Shown piece by piece: positions 7,604 to 16,085 of a stretch of DNA of 64,000 nt. Numbering within the stretch: the stretch's first letter is position 1; every line of letters starts with the position of its first letter. The notes beneath the pieces were generated by a model. The model saw nothing but the letters and a program-made list of their open reading frames with translations, ran no database searches and was not told the DNA's origin. Made by a program: the position numbers and the translations under genes. Origin of the DNA: Bacteroides acidifaciens (GTDB lineage: Bacteria; Bacteroidota; Bacteroidia; Bacteroidales; Bacteroidaceae); contig NZ_CAEUHO010000004.1 of assembly GCF_903181435.1 (NCBI RefSeq), positions 62,001 to 126,000 of the forward strand, given 5' to 3'.

Positions 7604-7680
7604 TGATGGATCTATATACCCCGCGTGGTGGGCATATAGATTCAGTACGGTGAGTATATATACCTACCACGATGAATATA
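7604..7680. repeat. Dispersed palindromic repeat, copy 1
   Basis: The segment with GTGGGCATATAGATTCAG then GGTGAGTATATATACC aligns closely with 49577-49635 and, more loosely, upstream of that. The units alternate TATA-rich cores with CCACC/GGTGG arms. It is non-coding and is probably a member of a genome-wide intergenic repeat family. Confidence 0.6.
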
Positions 7681-7891
7681 TAGCTCTACTGTCAAGTCTG
7701 AAAAAGCTGAATGCGCTGAAAGCATTTCTCCCTTGCTACAACCTATTCTCGCAGGGGGTGTGTTTTTTCGCCTTCAGCCGCTATCCCCTTTTGCCAAGGC
7801 GTTTGCGAATAAAACTAAAACGCTGAAACCGGATTATAACATAAAAAATCAGTAAGAGAGTTTTTAGTTAGTTTGGATACTGATAATTGGA

Positions 7892-7986
7892 GATTTGGTT
7901 CATTTCCGCACAGGAATGAACCGATTTTTAGGGACATGGCTGTGTCCTGAACCAAATCCCCCAAGAATTACAACTGACCCTAAATT
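7892..7986. repeat. Right arm of a long imperfect inverted repeat
   Basis: Reverse-complement partner of 7257-7351. Blocks such as CAAATCCCCCAAG and GGTTCATTTCCGCAC mirror the left arm. This arm also contains hairpins of its own: GGTTCATTTC with GGAATGAACC at about 7897-7922, and GGGACA with TGTCC around 7931-7947. Confidence 0.6.
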
Positions 7987-8066
7987 GGTGAAAATTACCT
8001 CGAAACACATCACTGTTAATCTATTGTTGACCTCAAATCGATAGGGCAAAAGATAAGATTACATAG

Positions 8067-8103
8067 AAAAACTCCCATAAGTATTCAGCTTACAGGAGTT
8101 TTT
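8067..8103 (-). terminator. Terminator of the ECF sigma gene
   Basis: AAAAACTCC (8067-8075) pairs with GGAGTTTTT (8095-8103), with an inner TAAG/CTTA stem. A/T tracts on both sides make it usable in either direction. It lies about 70 bases past the sigma-factor stop codon at 8175. Confidence 0.75.
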
Positions 8104-8174
8104 CCATGCAATCCCATTCAATTCTTTTTTACCCTAATACCTATTAATATCGACTGAAAAACTATAGTTAAAGT

Positions 8175-8678
8175 TTAGCGGAAGTCTTTCAACTCTTCCT
8201 GTAATTTCTGGCGAGTAAAGAAAATACGGCTCTTTACTGTACCCAATGGAAGATTCAGTTTATCTGCAATCTCACGATATTTGAATCCGGCTACATGCAT
8301 AGCAAACGGCACCCTATATTCTTTAGGCAAAGCGTTGACTACGCGGCGCATCTCCTTTAAGTCATAAGCTCTTTCTGTACTCTCATATGCGGAATCCTGC
8401 GGCAGGTTGATATGATAAAGATTATCGGTCTGATCAACAAATGTCTGATCGCGTACAACCTTGCGATAATTATTAATAAAGATGTTCCGCATTATCGTAT
8501 ACATCCATCCTTTGAAATTTGTGTCAGGGGTATATTTATCTTCGTTATCCAATGCCTTTAATGAAGTTTCCTGTAACAAATCGTTTGCTTCTTCACGATC
8601 GGTCGTCAGTTTGTATGCGAAACGGAGTAATTCGTCCTGTACTCCCACCAGGTCTTTTTTGAAGCTTAAACTTTTCAT
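8175..8678 (-). CDS. ECF-type RNA polymerase sigma factor
   Basis: A 167-residue sigma-70 family extracytoplasmic-function factor. Region 2 covers residues about 10-78, with LLQETSLKAL (region 2.2 core-binding) and FKGWMYTIMRNIFINNYRK (2.3/2.4, promoter -10 recognition). Region 4 covers about 110-162, with LPKEYRVPFAMHVAGFKYREIA and the helix-turn-helix end LPLGTVKSRIFFTR (-35 recognition). No anti-sigma (FecR-like) gene is adjacent, unlike PUL-linked ECF factors, so its signal input and regulon cannot be deduced here. It has its own terminator and a long upstream region. It is more likely a housekeeping or stress factor than a regulator of the distant PUL. Confidence 0.93.
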   Translation of the reverse strand: MKSLSFKKDLVGVQDELLRFAYKLTTDREEANDLLQETSLKALDNEDKYTPDTNFKGWMYTIMRNIFINNYRKVVRDQTFVDQTDNLYHINLPQDSAYESTERAYDLKEMRRVVNALPKEYRVPFAMHVAGFKYREIADKLNLPLGTVKSRIFFTRQKLQEELKDFR

Positions 8679-9271
8679 ATGCGTTACTTTTAATATGTGA
8701 ATACTCGCCGTAATAATTTTGATGGTGCAAGTTTACGGGAATTCAACAGAAGTGATAGGTCAAGAACAAACATTGTTTAGGGGAAAATCTATCAGTAGAT
8801 AGTTTTTAGGTCATTTTAGATAGATTTCGGGTGGTAGTTGGAGTATTTTATAATAAGAAAATCCCATTTTGATGTCACACCTGACTCAAAATGGGATAAC
8901 ACAAACAAAACAAACAATATTAGCGATTTTCACAAACAGCTGTTTCTTTTATATTCTAAAGATTTATAAGACTTATTTAGATTATGTCGCCAAAACATTA
9001 ACGAGAGCAAAAGTATTACTTTATTGTAATATGGTAGATAGGTTTTAATAATAGTTATAAAGAATAATTGCTTCATGTATAAAGAATCGTGTTAGATTAT
9101 AAAAAATAATTTTTAAAAACCAGTTATACAAAAAGATAAACCATTCATTCTCTTATATGTTACAGGCTATACTTCTCAAAAACGATATAATTCTCCCAGA
9201 ACCTCTTTTCTTACAAAAAATAAATTTCTATATTTGGGCAATATACAATCAAACACTTATTCTCTTTATTT
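8679..9271. other. Intergenic region between divergent sigma and SWIM genes
   Basis: About 590 AT-rich bases without an ORF. It should hold the promoters of both flanking genes; TATATTTG at 9229-9236 fits a -7 element for the plus-strand SWIM gene, 35 bases before its start. A perfect 12-bp inverted repeat sits at 8861-8897. Confidence 0.5.
8861..8897 (-). terminator. Perfect inverted repeat, possible minus-strand terminator of an unannotated transcript
   Basis: ATCCCATTTTGA (8861-8872) and TCAAAATGGGAT (8886-8897) form a perfect 12-bp stem. Read on the minus strand the stem is followed by TTTTCTTATTAT, which suits a rho-independent terminator. No minus-strand gene precedes it within the 370 bases up to the SWIM gene, so it could end a small RNA. 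Confidence 0.4.
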
Positions 9272-10618
9272 ATGGCTGATACAATCTCTTATCAATATGC
9301 CGCTCCTTCCGCATTGCAACGCACTGCCGACCAGGACGAATTATTCCTTGCCAAATACAGCGAAATTGAGAAGAAAGACGCCCCCTGTTTCTTTTGGGGG
9401 AAGTTGACACAACCTTATATGACAGCACGTTGCCTCATCGCTTTGTCCAACGTTGTACAGTCTAGTTTCAACCTGGCACCGGCACAGCTTTCGATGCTGA
9501 AAGACCCGATTGTGACGGCAGGCAACGACCGTCTGCGTTTTGAAGGCTTTTCCAACTGCGCAGGCGTATATGCCAGAGTTGATGTGCTCCCCGACGGACA
9601 CGACGGGGAATTTCTGGAAAACGGAACCACCAATGTAGACTTCAATACAGGGATGATTTCTGCCTTAGGCAGTATCGGCAGGCAAGAGAAAGTCGTGATG
9701 TCCGTAGGACCTAAAGAAGTGGGGCTCTATAATAAAGGTGAGAAAGTGATAGAACGCAAAGTCCCTCTCCCCGTAAAATGGATAAAGGGACTGACTACGG
9801 TACAAATCTATCAGTCAGCAGCCGAACGGCTCTATTCCTTCAATCGCATACAGACTTTACAACTCTTTCAGACTCTCCCGAAAAGCACCATAAAATGCGA
9901 CTATTATTTAGTGGTCCGTGGTCAAAAACCCGCCTTTTCACCGGTGAAAAGTCTGAATTCCGTATGTATCGGCGGGCTTCATCGTTTGCGGTTACTCGAG
10001 CCTTTGCTCCCGTTTGCCGACGAGTTGAGAGTCTTTGTCCACCCCACCATGCAATCGACCACCTGGCAACTCTATTTCGGCCCGGTTCGTTTCAGCCTTT
10101 CTCTCTCGCGGGAATGCTGGCGCGGTTTCTCCGGAGAAAGAGCGGCTTTGGATGCCCTGCTCGAAGATATACCGGAAAGATGGATAGAAGCTATGGATAA
10201 GTACAGCTATGCCAACCAACAGTTCAACCCCACCCTCTTTGCTATTGAGGAACATATCGACCTGGATAGAGTAGATTCCCTTTCGGTACGACTGGCGGCT
10301 ATGGGACTGTTGGGATTCGATTTGGATGAAAACAGCTTCTTTTATCGTCGTCTGCCTTTCAAGACCGAACGGATTATGAGTCTCAATCCTCGAATGGTAG
10401 CTGCTGAGAAACTTCTGGAAGAAGAGAAAGTCGAAATTATATCGAATGACGGAAACCGGGTGGAAGCGCGTGTCGCAGGCAGCGGCGGAGTAAGGCATAC
10501 CGTCATTTTAGACAGAGAGAACGAGAAAGAACGTTGCACCTGCACCTGGTTCAGCAGTAATCAGGGAGAACGGGGAGCTTGCAAACATATTTTAGCAGTA
10601 AAGAAATTAATACAATGA
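9272..10618 (+). CDS. SWIM zinc-finger domain protein
   Basis: A 448-residue cytosolic protein ending in a SWIM zinc finger: C422-x-C424-x12-C437-x-H439 within ERCTCTW and GACKHILAVK. SWIM fingers bind DNA or proteins. The rest of the protein is unclassified, mixed alpha/beta and without a signal peptide. The stop codon overlaps the next gene's ATG (ATGA, 10615-10618), indicating an operon with the DUF6493-like genes that follow. SWIM proteins next to DUF6493-type proteins occur in other phyla, often near MoxR/VWA genes, but no such ATPase is seen in this window. The biological role is unknown; the domain call is firm. Confidence 0.82.
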   Translation: MADTISYQYAAPSALQRTADQDELFLAKYSEIEKKDAPCFFWGKLTQPYMTARCLIALSNVVQSSFNLAPAQLSMLKDPIVTAGNDRLRFEGFSNCAGVYARVDVLPDGHDGEFLENGTTNVDFNTGMISALGSIGRQEKVVMSVGPKEVGLYNKGEKVIERKVPLPVKWIKGLTTVQIYQSAAERLYSFNRIQTLQLFQTLPKSTIKCDYYLVVRGQKPAFSPVKSLNSVCIGGLHRLRLLEPLLPFADELRVFVHPTMQSTTWQLYFGPVRFSLSLSRECWRGFSGERAALDALLEDIPERWIEAMDKYSYANQQFNPTLFAIEEHIDLDRVDSLSVRLAAMGLLGFDLDENSFFYRRLPFKTERIMSLNPRMVAAEKLLEEEKVEIISNDGNRVEARVAGSGGVRHTVILDRENEKERCTCTWFSSNQGERGACKHILAVKKLIQ

Positions 10619-11004
10619 AAGAATTAAAACACGAATTGGAGAAGCTGTCCAAGGCTTACAAAGACACTCCGGAGAAAGAAGAAAAGGTATTGATTCCTTT
10701 TATCAAGAAATTATTGGAACTCCCGATGAAGGAGCGGCGCAAGTTACTACCCGTCATACGGGATTTGCAATGGATAAAAAGTAAGTTTCCAGGTTTCAGC
10801 AGCAGTGAGACATTTTGCAGCCATGACAGGGCGCGTTTCCTGGCGGCACCCGTCACCGGACTCAAACAGCTACTCGAACTCCACCTCGAACTGTTGTCCA
10901 ACAACCACAGTAAAGTTACGGACGGACAACTCCGCCAACGCCTGCAGGAGTGGACGGCAAGCAGCAACCTGAAGAAAGTGATAACCTCACTGAACAACCT
11001 CTAA
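10615..11004 (+). CDS. Mini DUF6493-like protein: fused N- and C-terminal pieces of its larger neighbour
   Basis: A 129-residue protein starting at ATG 10615, which overlaps the SWIM stop by four bases. Residues about 5-50 (with LIPFIKKLLELPMKERRKLLP) resemble the N-terminus of the next gene product (AIIPFLQGLTPEERKSLVP). The last 47 residues (LKQLLELHLELLSNNHSK through SSNLKKVITSLNNL) resemble its extreme C-terminus (LKKLLEIYAELLSINNSK through VANLKKAVANIRR). It therefore looks like a tandem duplicate that lost some 800 internal codons while staying in frame. It may be a non-functional relic or a regulatory mini-protein that binds what the termini of the large protein bind. Confidence 0.7.
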   Translation: MKELKHELEKLSKAYKDTPEKEEKVLIPFIKKLLELPMKERRKLLPVIRDLQWIKSKFPGFSSSETFCSHDRARFLAAPVTGLKQLLELHLELLSNNHSKVTDGQLRQRLQEWTASSNLKKVITSLNNL

Positions 11005-11018
11005 AAATCCCTACGATT

Positions 11019-13907
11019 ATGACCATAGAAGAACGCCTCAACGAAATAGTAGAAAAACAACAAGGTGATGCCATCATCCCCTTTCTACAAGGACTGACTC
11101 CGGAAGAACGCAAAAGCCTTGTCCCCTGCCTCAACAAACAGGAAGAACATTATAATAAGTTCGTCCAGCTAAAGCCAAACACATACGGTACACGCGCCAC
11201 TCCCGAACAACATCGTATCCTCAACCTCACTGCCCTTGTCATCTATTCTCAGAAAGAATATAGTAAATACTATTGGAGTATAAATGTCGAACGGCTGAAT
11301 GAATTGATTTCGTGGCACATCCCTTCTTGGCTGAATACCTTCTTCAAAGAAAGTGAAGGAAAAGATTCCCGCGGCTTCTATAATATGGATTATGAGATAC
11401 TAATGGACTGGTTGGAGCAAGGAGTCCTCAAAGTCTCTCCCACTCCGCAGACCATAGCAGGCTATCTGGTGAACTATATCAACAACACCAGCATATTGCG
11501 AAAACGGGAAATTACACTGAAAGAGCACATTTGGTACCTCTTTGAATACGACTGCGGACAAAACTGGATGGATAGCCGAAATGGCGGTTCTCCCTACTAT
11601 CCCTACAGATACCTCATCGAAAATGGACTGCTGAACCGTATGCGCGTACTGAAAGAATCCCTGCTTGCCGTCAACCGGAACATGAATAAAAACCTGTGCA
11701 GTTGGTTTGCCGGCATGTTCGAAGCACTCGCCCCCAGCGTAGAGGAACAATTGGAGTTACAACCCGAACTATTTGCCGTCCTGTCGTGCCCCCACAGCCG
11801 TCCGACAAATATCATACTCAAATTGCTGAAGAACCTGTGCAGTCACCCCCAATTCCCGACAGAAGAATTTCTGAACCAGACTTCCGTCCTGTTTGCTTCG
11901 GACGTAAAGGCAGTCCATCAAAATACGCTGGCCATCCTCAACAAGCTGGCGAAAGAAAGAAAAGAATACCGCGACGCCATCTGCTGCGCCGCCGCACAAG
12001 GGCTAATGAGCCGTGAAGAATCTATCCAAAGTAAAATAGTAAAACTGGTTCAGACCTACGGAGACACGGAATCGGCAACATTGAAAGAAGCCCTTTCCGT
12101 TTATGTAGATACTATGTTGACCAGCATCAAACAAGAATTGAAACCTTATCTGGAAGGCAGCTCCTCCGACATCACCCCGGCAAACCCGACAGCCAGCAAC
12201 GCTTCCTTTATCAGTGAATCCTATGAGCCCGTCCCACCCATCATCAGCGAAGAGAACCGGATACCGGAAATCACCTCTACCGAAGACCTGATATTTTTAG
12301 CCAGCCAAGTGTTGGAAGTAAACGAAGTGTATCACTTCGAACAATTTATCAGTTCGCTGATACAATGGGACGACCAACTGGAAGCCGGGCAAGTCCCCCA
12401 ATGGACGCCCATTTTTCAACGTGCCTATAAACTAATTCTAAGCGGTGGAAATTCCCGCACCGGTATATTGGACGATATGATGGCAACCTTCCTTGTCGAC
12501 TATTCAAAGCTACTAACCAGACGCTTCCCTGAAGAAGGGAAAGAGCTGAAAGTCCTGCACGAGAAAATGGTGCAGAAAGATGAAGTACAACGAGGACATT
12601 GGGGATTCTGCAATTTACAATCGCTTACCATCCGCCAAAAAAGAAATAAACAAATAGAGCACCGCGTACACAGGCAATTACTATGTCATACCTTAGATAT
12701 GCTTGAAAGCAACAAACCCCGCCTGCCGTTGCTTTCCACGCCTACGCATATACCCATGTTTATCGACCCGGCAATCCTCATACAAAGATTGAAGCAATAT
12801 CAACAGGCAGATGTTGAGCCTAATAGTCAGGATATGCAAATAGCACTGTCGCGTACGGTACTGGATGAAACCACCGCTCAACTACTCTCCACCATCACTC
12901 AGGAACTGGAAGGAGAATACCGGAATCTGCTTCTCTTCCTGTTCGGAGAGAAAGAGTCTGCGCCCCAATCCCCCTTCACGCATCCGGCATGGTGGATGAC
13001 AGCAGGACTTATCAAATCACCGGAAACGGTCTATCCCGAATTTAAGGACTTCCCCTACAACGAAAGTCCGCGTGAATTTCTGACCGGAAACTTCGCATGG
13101 AAAACGTATCTGGAATCTCATTCATATATAGATTACACTAAGAAAGTGGTAGAATGGACTTCCTCTACAATCAGCATTCATCTTCCGGAAGGACAGAACG
13201 TTCGAATCATCAATAAAGGGAAATATAACGAGAGAGCAGAGTATCACCCGCGCACTCCACATCCGTTACTGGTAGAAATATATTATCCTCAGGGAGAGTA
13301 TTTCGACGAAATATCAAAAGATTTACCGCGTCTGTTATGGCTGGCACCCAATACGCCGGAGCCATTATTGGCATGGTGCATCTGCCAAGCGATATACGAC
13401 CCGATGTTAAATGAAGTAAGAGAGGTCAACGTGACCCGGACTACGATAGAGACATTCCATCAGTTCAGACACACATGGCATGAGATTTCTTATCTTCTGG
13501 AAGCCAGTTGTATGTTAGTAGCCGACAAGACCAGCCGTGCCTATGCTGCCGAAATATGGATAGAACGTGCCAACCAAGGATGCATAGACAGCTCACGCAT
13601 AGGCAGGATTCTAGGCTCGCACCAAAACACAGGATGGGGACCGCTGAAAAGACTAACCGACCTGATACAGCAACAGATGATGAACGTCAGTCCGCTGCAC
13701 AACCGGGAATTGGAGAAACTGCTTGTCGCACTACTCGCCGAACTTCCCGAAAAACCAATCAAGGACTTAAAGAAGCTATTGGAAATCTATGCGGAACTGC
13801 TATCAATCAATAACAGCAAAGCCGAAGATGAGCGTGTCCTGCACCTGTTGGATGTATGGAAAGGCGTAGCCAATCTGAAGAAAGCAGTAGCTAATATCCG
13901 GCGATAA
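11019..13907 (+). CDS. Large DUF6493-like protein of unknown function
   Basis: A 962-residue protein from ATG 11019 (MTIEERLNEIVEKQQ), 14 bases after the previous stop; the frame is open further upstream but that part overlaps the mini-gene. The N-terminus matches the pattern of DUF6493-type proteins (a Gly-Asp followed by LTPEERKSLVP). It is mostly helical with a HEAT/ARM-like feel (for example LAILNKLAKERKEYRDAICCAAAQGL at about 300-330), has no signal peptide and no membrane segment, and should be cytosolic. A low-complexity Pro/Ser-rich linker lies around residue 385-420. It forms an operon with the SWIM protein. I cannot assign a reaction; the helical repeats suggest a scaffold. Confidence 0.7.
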   Translation: MTIEERLNEIVEKQQGDAIIPFLQGLTPEERKSLVPCLNKQEEHYNKFVQLKPNTYGTRATPEQHRILNLTALVIYSQKEYSKYYWSINVERLNELISWHIPSWLNTFFKESEGKDSRGFYNMDYEILMDWLEQGVLKVSPTPQTIAGYLVNYINNTSILRKREITLKEHIWYLFEYDCGQNWMDSRNGGSPYYPYRYLIENGLLNRMRVLKESLLAVNRNMNKNLCSWFAGMFEALAPSVEEQLELQPELFAVLSCPHSRPTNIILKLLKNLCSHPQFPTEEFLNQTSVLFASDVKAVHQNTLAILNKLAKERKEYRDAICCAAAQGLMSREESIQSKIVKLVQTYGDTESATLKEALSVYVDTMLTSIKQELKPYLEGSSSDITPANPTASNASFISESYEPVPPIISEENRIPEITSTEDLIFLASQVLEVNEVYHFEQFISSLIQWDDQLEAGQVPQWTPIFQRAYKLILSGGNSRTGILDDMMATFLVDYSKLLTRRFPEEGKELKVLHEKMVQKDEVQRGHWGFCNLQSLTIRQKRNKQIEHRVHRQLLCHTLDMLESNKPRLPLLSTPTHIPMFIDPAILIQRLKQYQQADVEPNSQDMQIALSRTVLDETTAQLLSTITQELEGEYRNLLLFLFGEKESAPQSPFTHPAWWMTAGLIKSPETVYPEFKDFPYNESPREFLTGNFAWKTYLESHSYIDYTKKVVEWTSSTISIHLPEGQNVRIINKGKYNERAEYHPRTPHPLLVEIYYPQGEYFDEISKDLPRLLWLAPNTPEPLLAWCICQAIYDPMLNEVREVNVTRTTIETFHQFRHTWHEISYLLEASCMLVADKTSRAYAAEIWIERANQGCIDSSRIGRILGSHQNTGWGPLKRLTDLIQQQMMNVSPLHNRELEKLLVALLAELPEKPIKDLKKLLEIYAELLSINNSKAEDERVLHLLDVWKGVANLKKAVANIRR

Positions 13908-13983
13908 AAAGAGCGACAACAAACGCTTATTGGAGTTAAAGCCAAAAAGAAGTATCTTTGACGCACTAAATACAAAAGCCCGA

Positions 13984-14757
13984 ATGAGATTTCTAAAATA
14001 CAGTTTGCCCATTCTCTGCCTGCTACTGGCAGAATGTACTTCCGTCTCCGGTCACAAGGAAAAGGGAAGCCCCGCCATAGCGGAATATGAGCATCCATCG
14101 GATGACATACAACTCCGGAAAGAATGTCCTCCTGCTCCGCAACCGGCGAAAAGCGCAATGGCTCTCTATATGGACTCTTTAGGACTGGTGAACGTTGCCG
14201 AACTAGACAGCAGTCTGGTCGTTAAACTGATGTACACACAAGCCGACAATTTCACCGGAGAGGTGCTTTATGACAACTTGTCGGAAGCCTATCTGCATCC
14301 TGACGCGGCATATGCCCTTGTGAAAGCACAAAGGGCATTGAAAGAACTACACCCGTCTTACAGTCTCCTCATTTATGACGCCGCACGCCCGATGTCCATA
14401 CAAAAGAAAATGTGGAATGTAGTGAAAGGAACATCTAAATACAAATACGTCTCCAACCCGAACCGTGGCGGAGGACTCCACAATTACGGACTGGCAGTAG
14501 ACATCAGTATCCAGGATTCTTTGGGACAACCATTACCAATGGGGACAAAAGTAGACCATCTAGGTGTAGAAGCGCATATCACCCAAGAAAACGAACTGGT
14601 ACGTAACGGAAAAATGAGCGAGGCAGAGCGGCAAAACCGGATACTGTTACGAAAAGTAATGAAAGAAGCCGGATTCCGTGCATTGCCCAGCGAATGGTGG
14701 CACTTCAACTTTTGCAGCCGTGATGTAGCCAGGCAGAAATACAAGGTAATACCATAA
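13984..14757 (+). CDS. D-alanyl-D-alanine dipeptidase, VanX/DdpX type (peptidase M15D), lipoprotein
   Basis: A 257-residue zinc dipeptidase starting at ATG 13984, where a hydrophobic signal with a terminal Cys (LLLAEC, an atypical lipobox) begins; the upstream ATG at 13930 would place 18 polar residues ahead of the signal. The M15 zinc site is clear: GGLHNYGLAVDISI supplies His166 and Asp173, and EWWHFNF supplies the catalytic Glu region and His240. It hydrolyses D-Ala-D-Ala, probably in the periplasm, for peptidoglycan turnover or dipeptide scavenging. No van genes are present, so glycopeptide resistance is not implied. It stands alone between the DUF6493-like gene and the methyltransferase gene. 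Confidence 0.9.
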   Translation: MRFLKYSLPILCLLLAECTSVSGHKEKGSPAIAEYEHPSDDIQLRKECPPAPQPAKSAMALYMDSLGLVNVAELDSSLVVKLMYTQADNFTGEVLYDNLSEAYLHPDAAYALVKAQRALKELHPSYSLLIYDAARPMSIQKKMWNVVKGTSKYKYVSNPNRGGGLHNYGLAVDISIQDSLGQPLPMGTKVDHLGVEAHITQENELVRNGKMSEAERQNRILLRKVMKEAGFRALPSEWWHFNFCSRDVARQKYKVIP

Positions 14758-14833
14758 CCCGGTATTCAGCAATTAACCGTACTATCACTGTTATACGACA
14801 TAATAATACCCTATATAACGTAACAATACGCAT

Positions 14834-16039
14834 ATGCAAATCTCTCCCGAAACTCAACTATTCATTCGTAAACACCAGTCGGACGATATACGCACCTTAG
14901 CCTTACAAGCTAAAAAGTATCCGAATATAGACATGCCGACTGCCATCACCCAAATAGCCGGACGACAGGTTGCCGCCGAGAAAATCCCATCGTGGAAAGA
15001 GATAGAAGACATATGGTATCCGAAGCATTTGTCACTGGAACAATGCTCTTCGGAAATCACCGCCCGCTACAAGGCAAGCCTCCTGCAAGGTGAATCTTTG
15101 ACCGACCTTACCGCAGGCTTCGGGATAGACTGCTCTTTCCTTGCTAGCAATTTTAAATCAGCCACCTATGTAGAACGTCAGGAAGAACTTTGCGAAATAG
15201 CAGCACACAACTTTCCCTTACTCAACCTGAATCACATTACCGTCAGGAATGAAGATGGCGTAGCCTATCTGAAAGCAATGTCTCCCGTAGACTGCATCTT
15301 TCTCGACCCTGCCCGCCGCAACGAGCATGGCGGCAAAACCGTAGCCATCTCCGACTGCGAACCGGATGTAGCCGAACTGGAGGAACTTTTACTAAGCAAA
15401 GCCAACCGGATAATGGTAAAACTCTCCCCCATGCTCGACCTTTCATTGGCATTGAAAGAATTGAAGCATACACAAGAAGTCCATATCCTGTCCGTCAATA
15501 ACGAATGCAAAGAACTGCTGTTACTACTCGGACAAGAAGCACCGACAGAACAAGCCCCACCGGAAGAAATTCCTATTCACTGTGTAAACCTCTTCACAAA
15601 AAGAACACAAGAAGAGCAACACTTCGTTTTCACCCGCGAGCAGGAACAACGCAACGAATGTACGTACACCGACACACTGGGAAATTACCTGTATGAACCG
15701 AATACATCTCTCCTGAAAGCCGGCGCTTTCCGCAGTATTGCCGCAGCCTATCCCGTAAAGAAGCTGCACCCCAACAGCCATCTCTATACTTCCGACACCT
15801 TGATTACAGATTTTCCCGGAAGAGTGTTCCGTATCGTCAGCCAGTGCAGTTTCAACAAGAAAGAAATAAAAGAAAACCTATCCGACCTTAAAAAAGCCAA
15901 TCTCACTGTACGCAACTTTCCCGCGACAGTAGCCGAACTCCGCAAACGAATCAACCTGACAGAAGGAGGAGATACCTACCTATTTGCCAGTACGTTAAAT
16001 AATGGACAAAAAATTCTGATTCGTTGTGAAAAAACATAA
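14834..16039 (+). CDS. THUMP-like domain class I SAM-dependent methyltransferase
   Basis: A 401-residue cytosolic protein. The SAM-binding motif I is LTDLTAGFGIDCSFLA (residues about 89-104) and motif IV is CIFLDPARRNEHGGK (DPARR at 158-162), typical of this putative RNA methyltransferase family found throughout Bacteroidetes. The C-terminal 120 residues (from LLKAGAFRSIAAAYPVKKLHPNSHLY) form the THUMP-like part that should bind RNA. The substrate is unknown; tRNA or rRNA is the family expectation. It has no operon partner upstream. The downstream barrel gene has its own promoter within this gene's 3' end. Confidence 0.87.
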   Translation: MQISPETQLFIRKHQSDDIRTLALQAKKYPNIDMPTAITQIAGRQVAAEKIPSWKEIEDIWYPKHLSLEQCSSEITARYKASLLQGESLTDLTAGFGIDCSFLASNFKSATYVERQEELCEIAAHNFPLLNLNHITVRNEDGVAYLKAMSPVDCIFLDPARRNEHGGKTVAISDCEPDVAELEELLLSKANRIMVKLSPMLDLSLALKELKHTQEVHILSVNNECKELLLLLGQEAPTEQAPPEEIPIHCVNLFTKRTQEEQHFVFTREQEQRNECTYTDTLGNYLYEPNTSLLKAGAFRSIAAAYPVKKLHPNSHLYTSDTLITDFPGRVFRIVSQCSFNKKEIKENLSDLKKANLTVRNFPATVAELRKRINLTEGGDTYLFASTLNNGQKILIRCEKT

Positions 16040-16048
16040 GATATTTGC

Positions 16049-16056
16049 TACTTTTG
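16049..16056 (+). promoter_or_regulatory. -7 element of the beta-barrel gene
   Basis: TACTTTTG at 16049-16056 fits TAnnTTTG, with TTG at 16024-16026 somewhat far upstream (22-base spacer). It lies 30 bases before ATG 16086. Because an in-frame ATG at 16026 would be upstream of this element, it supports the later start. Confidence 0.55.
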
Positions 16057-16085
16057 CAAAAGACTTACTATCTAAACTAATCCAC

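Larger units (their letters stand above)
7229..8066. other. Non-coding region with long terminal inverted repeats
   Basis: About 840 bp between the tRNA terminator and the sigma-factor terminator. No ORF has protein-like composition; a 63-codon minus-strand frame at 7201-7392 lies inside the repeat and the tRNA terminator and is not credible. The region is organised as an inverted-repeat pair (7257-7351 and 7892-7986) enclosing about 540 bp, within which 7604-7680 belongs to a dispersed palindromic repeat also seen near 49600. It may be a defunct insertion element whose transposase has been lost, or a structured non-coding element. Confidence 0.55.

Noticed and set aside
8175..8678. ECF sigma factor as the regulator of PUL 1
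   Set aside because: It is 14 kb away, has no anti-sigma partner, and SusC lacks the STN domain needed for such signalling.
10950..11018. Upstream start for the DUF6493-like giant
   Set aside because: It overlaps the end of the mini-gene; the MTIEERL start at 11019 fits family N-termini and comes 14 bases after the previous stop.
13984..14757. Vancomycin-resistance function of the VanX-like dipeptidase
   Set aside because: No other van genes are present; the signal peptide and context fit a housekeeping periplasmic dipeptidase.
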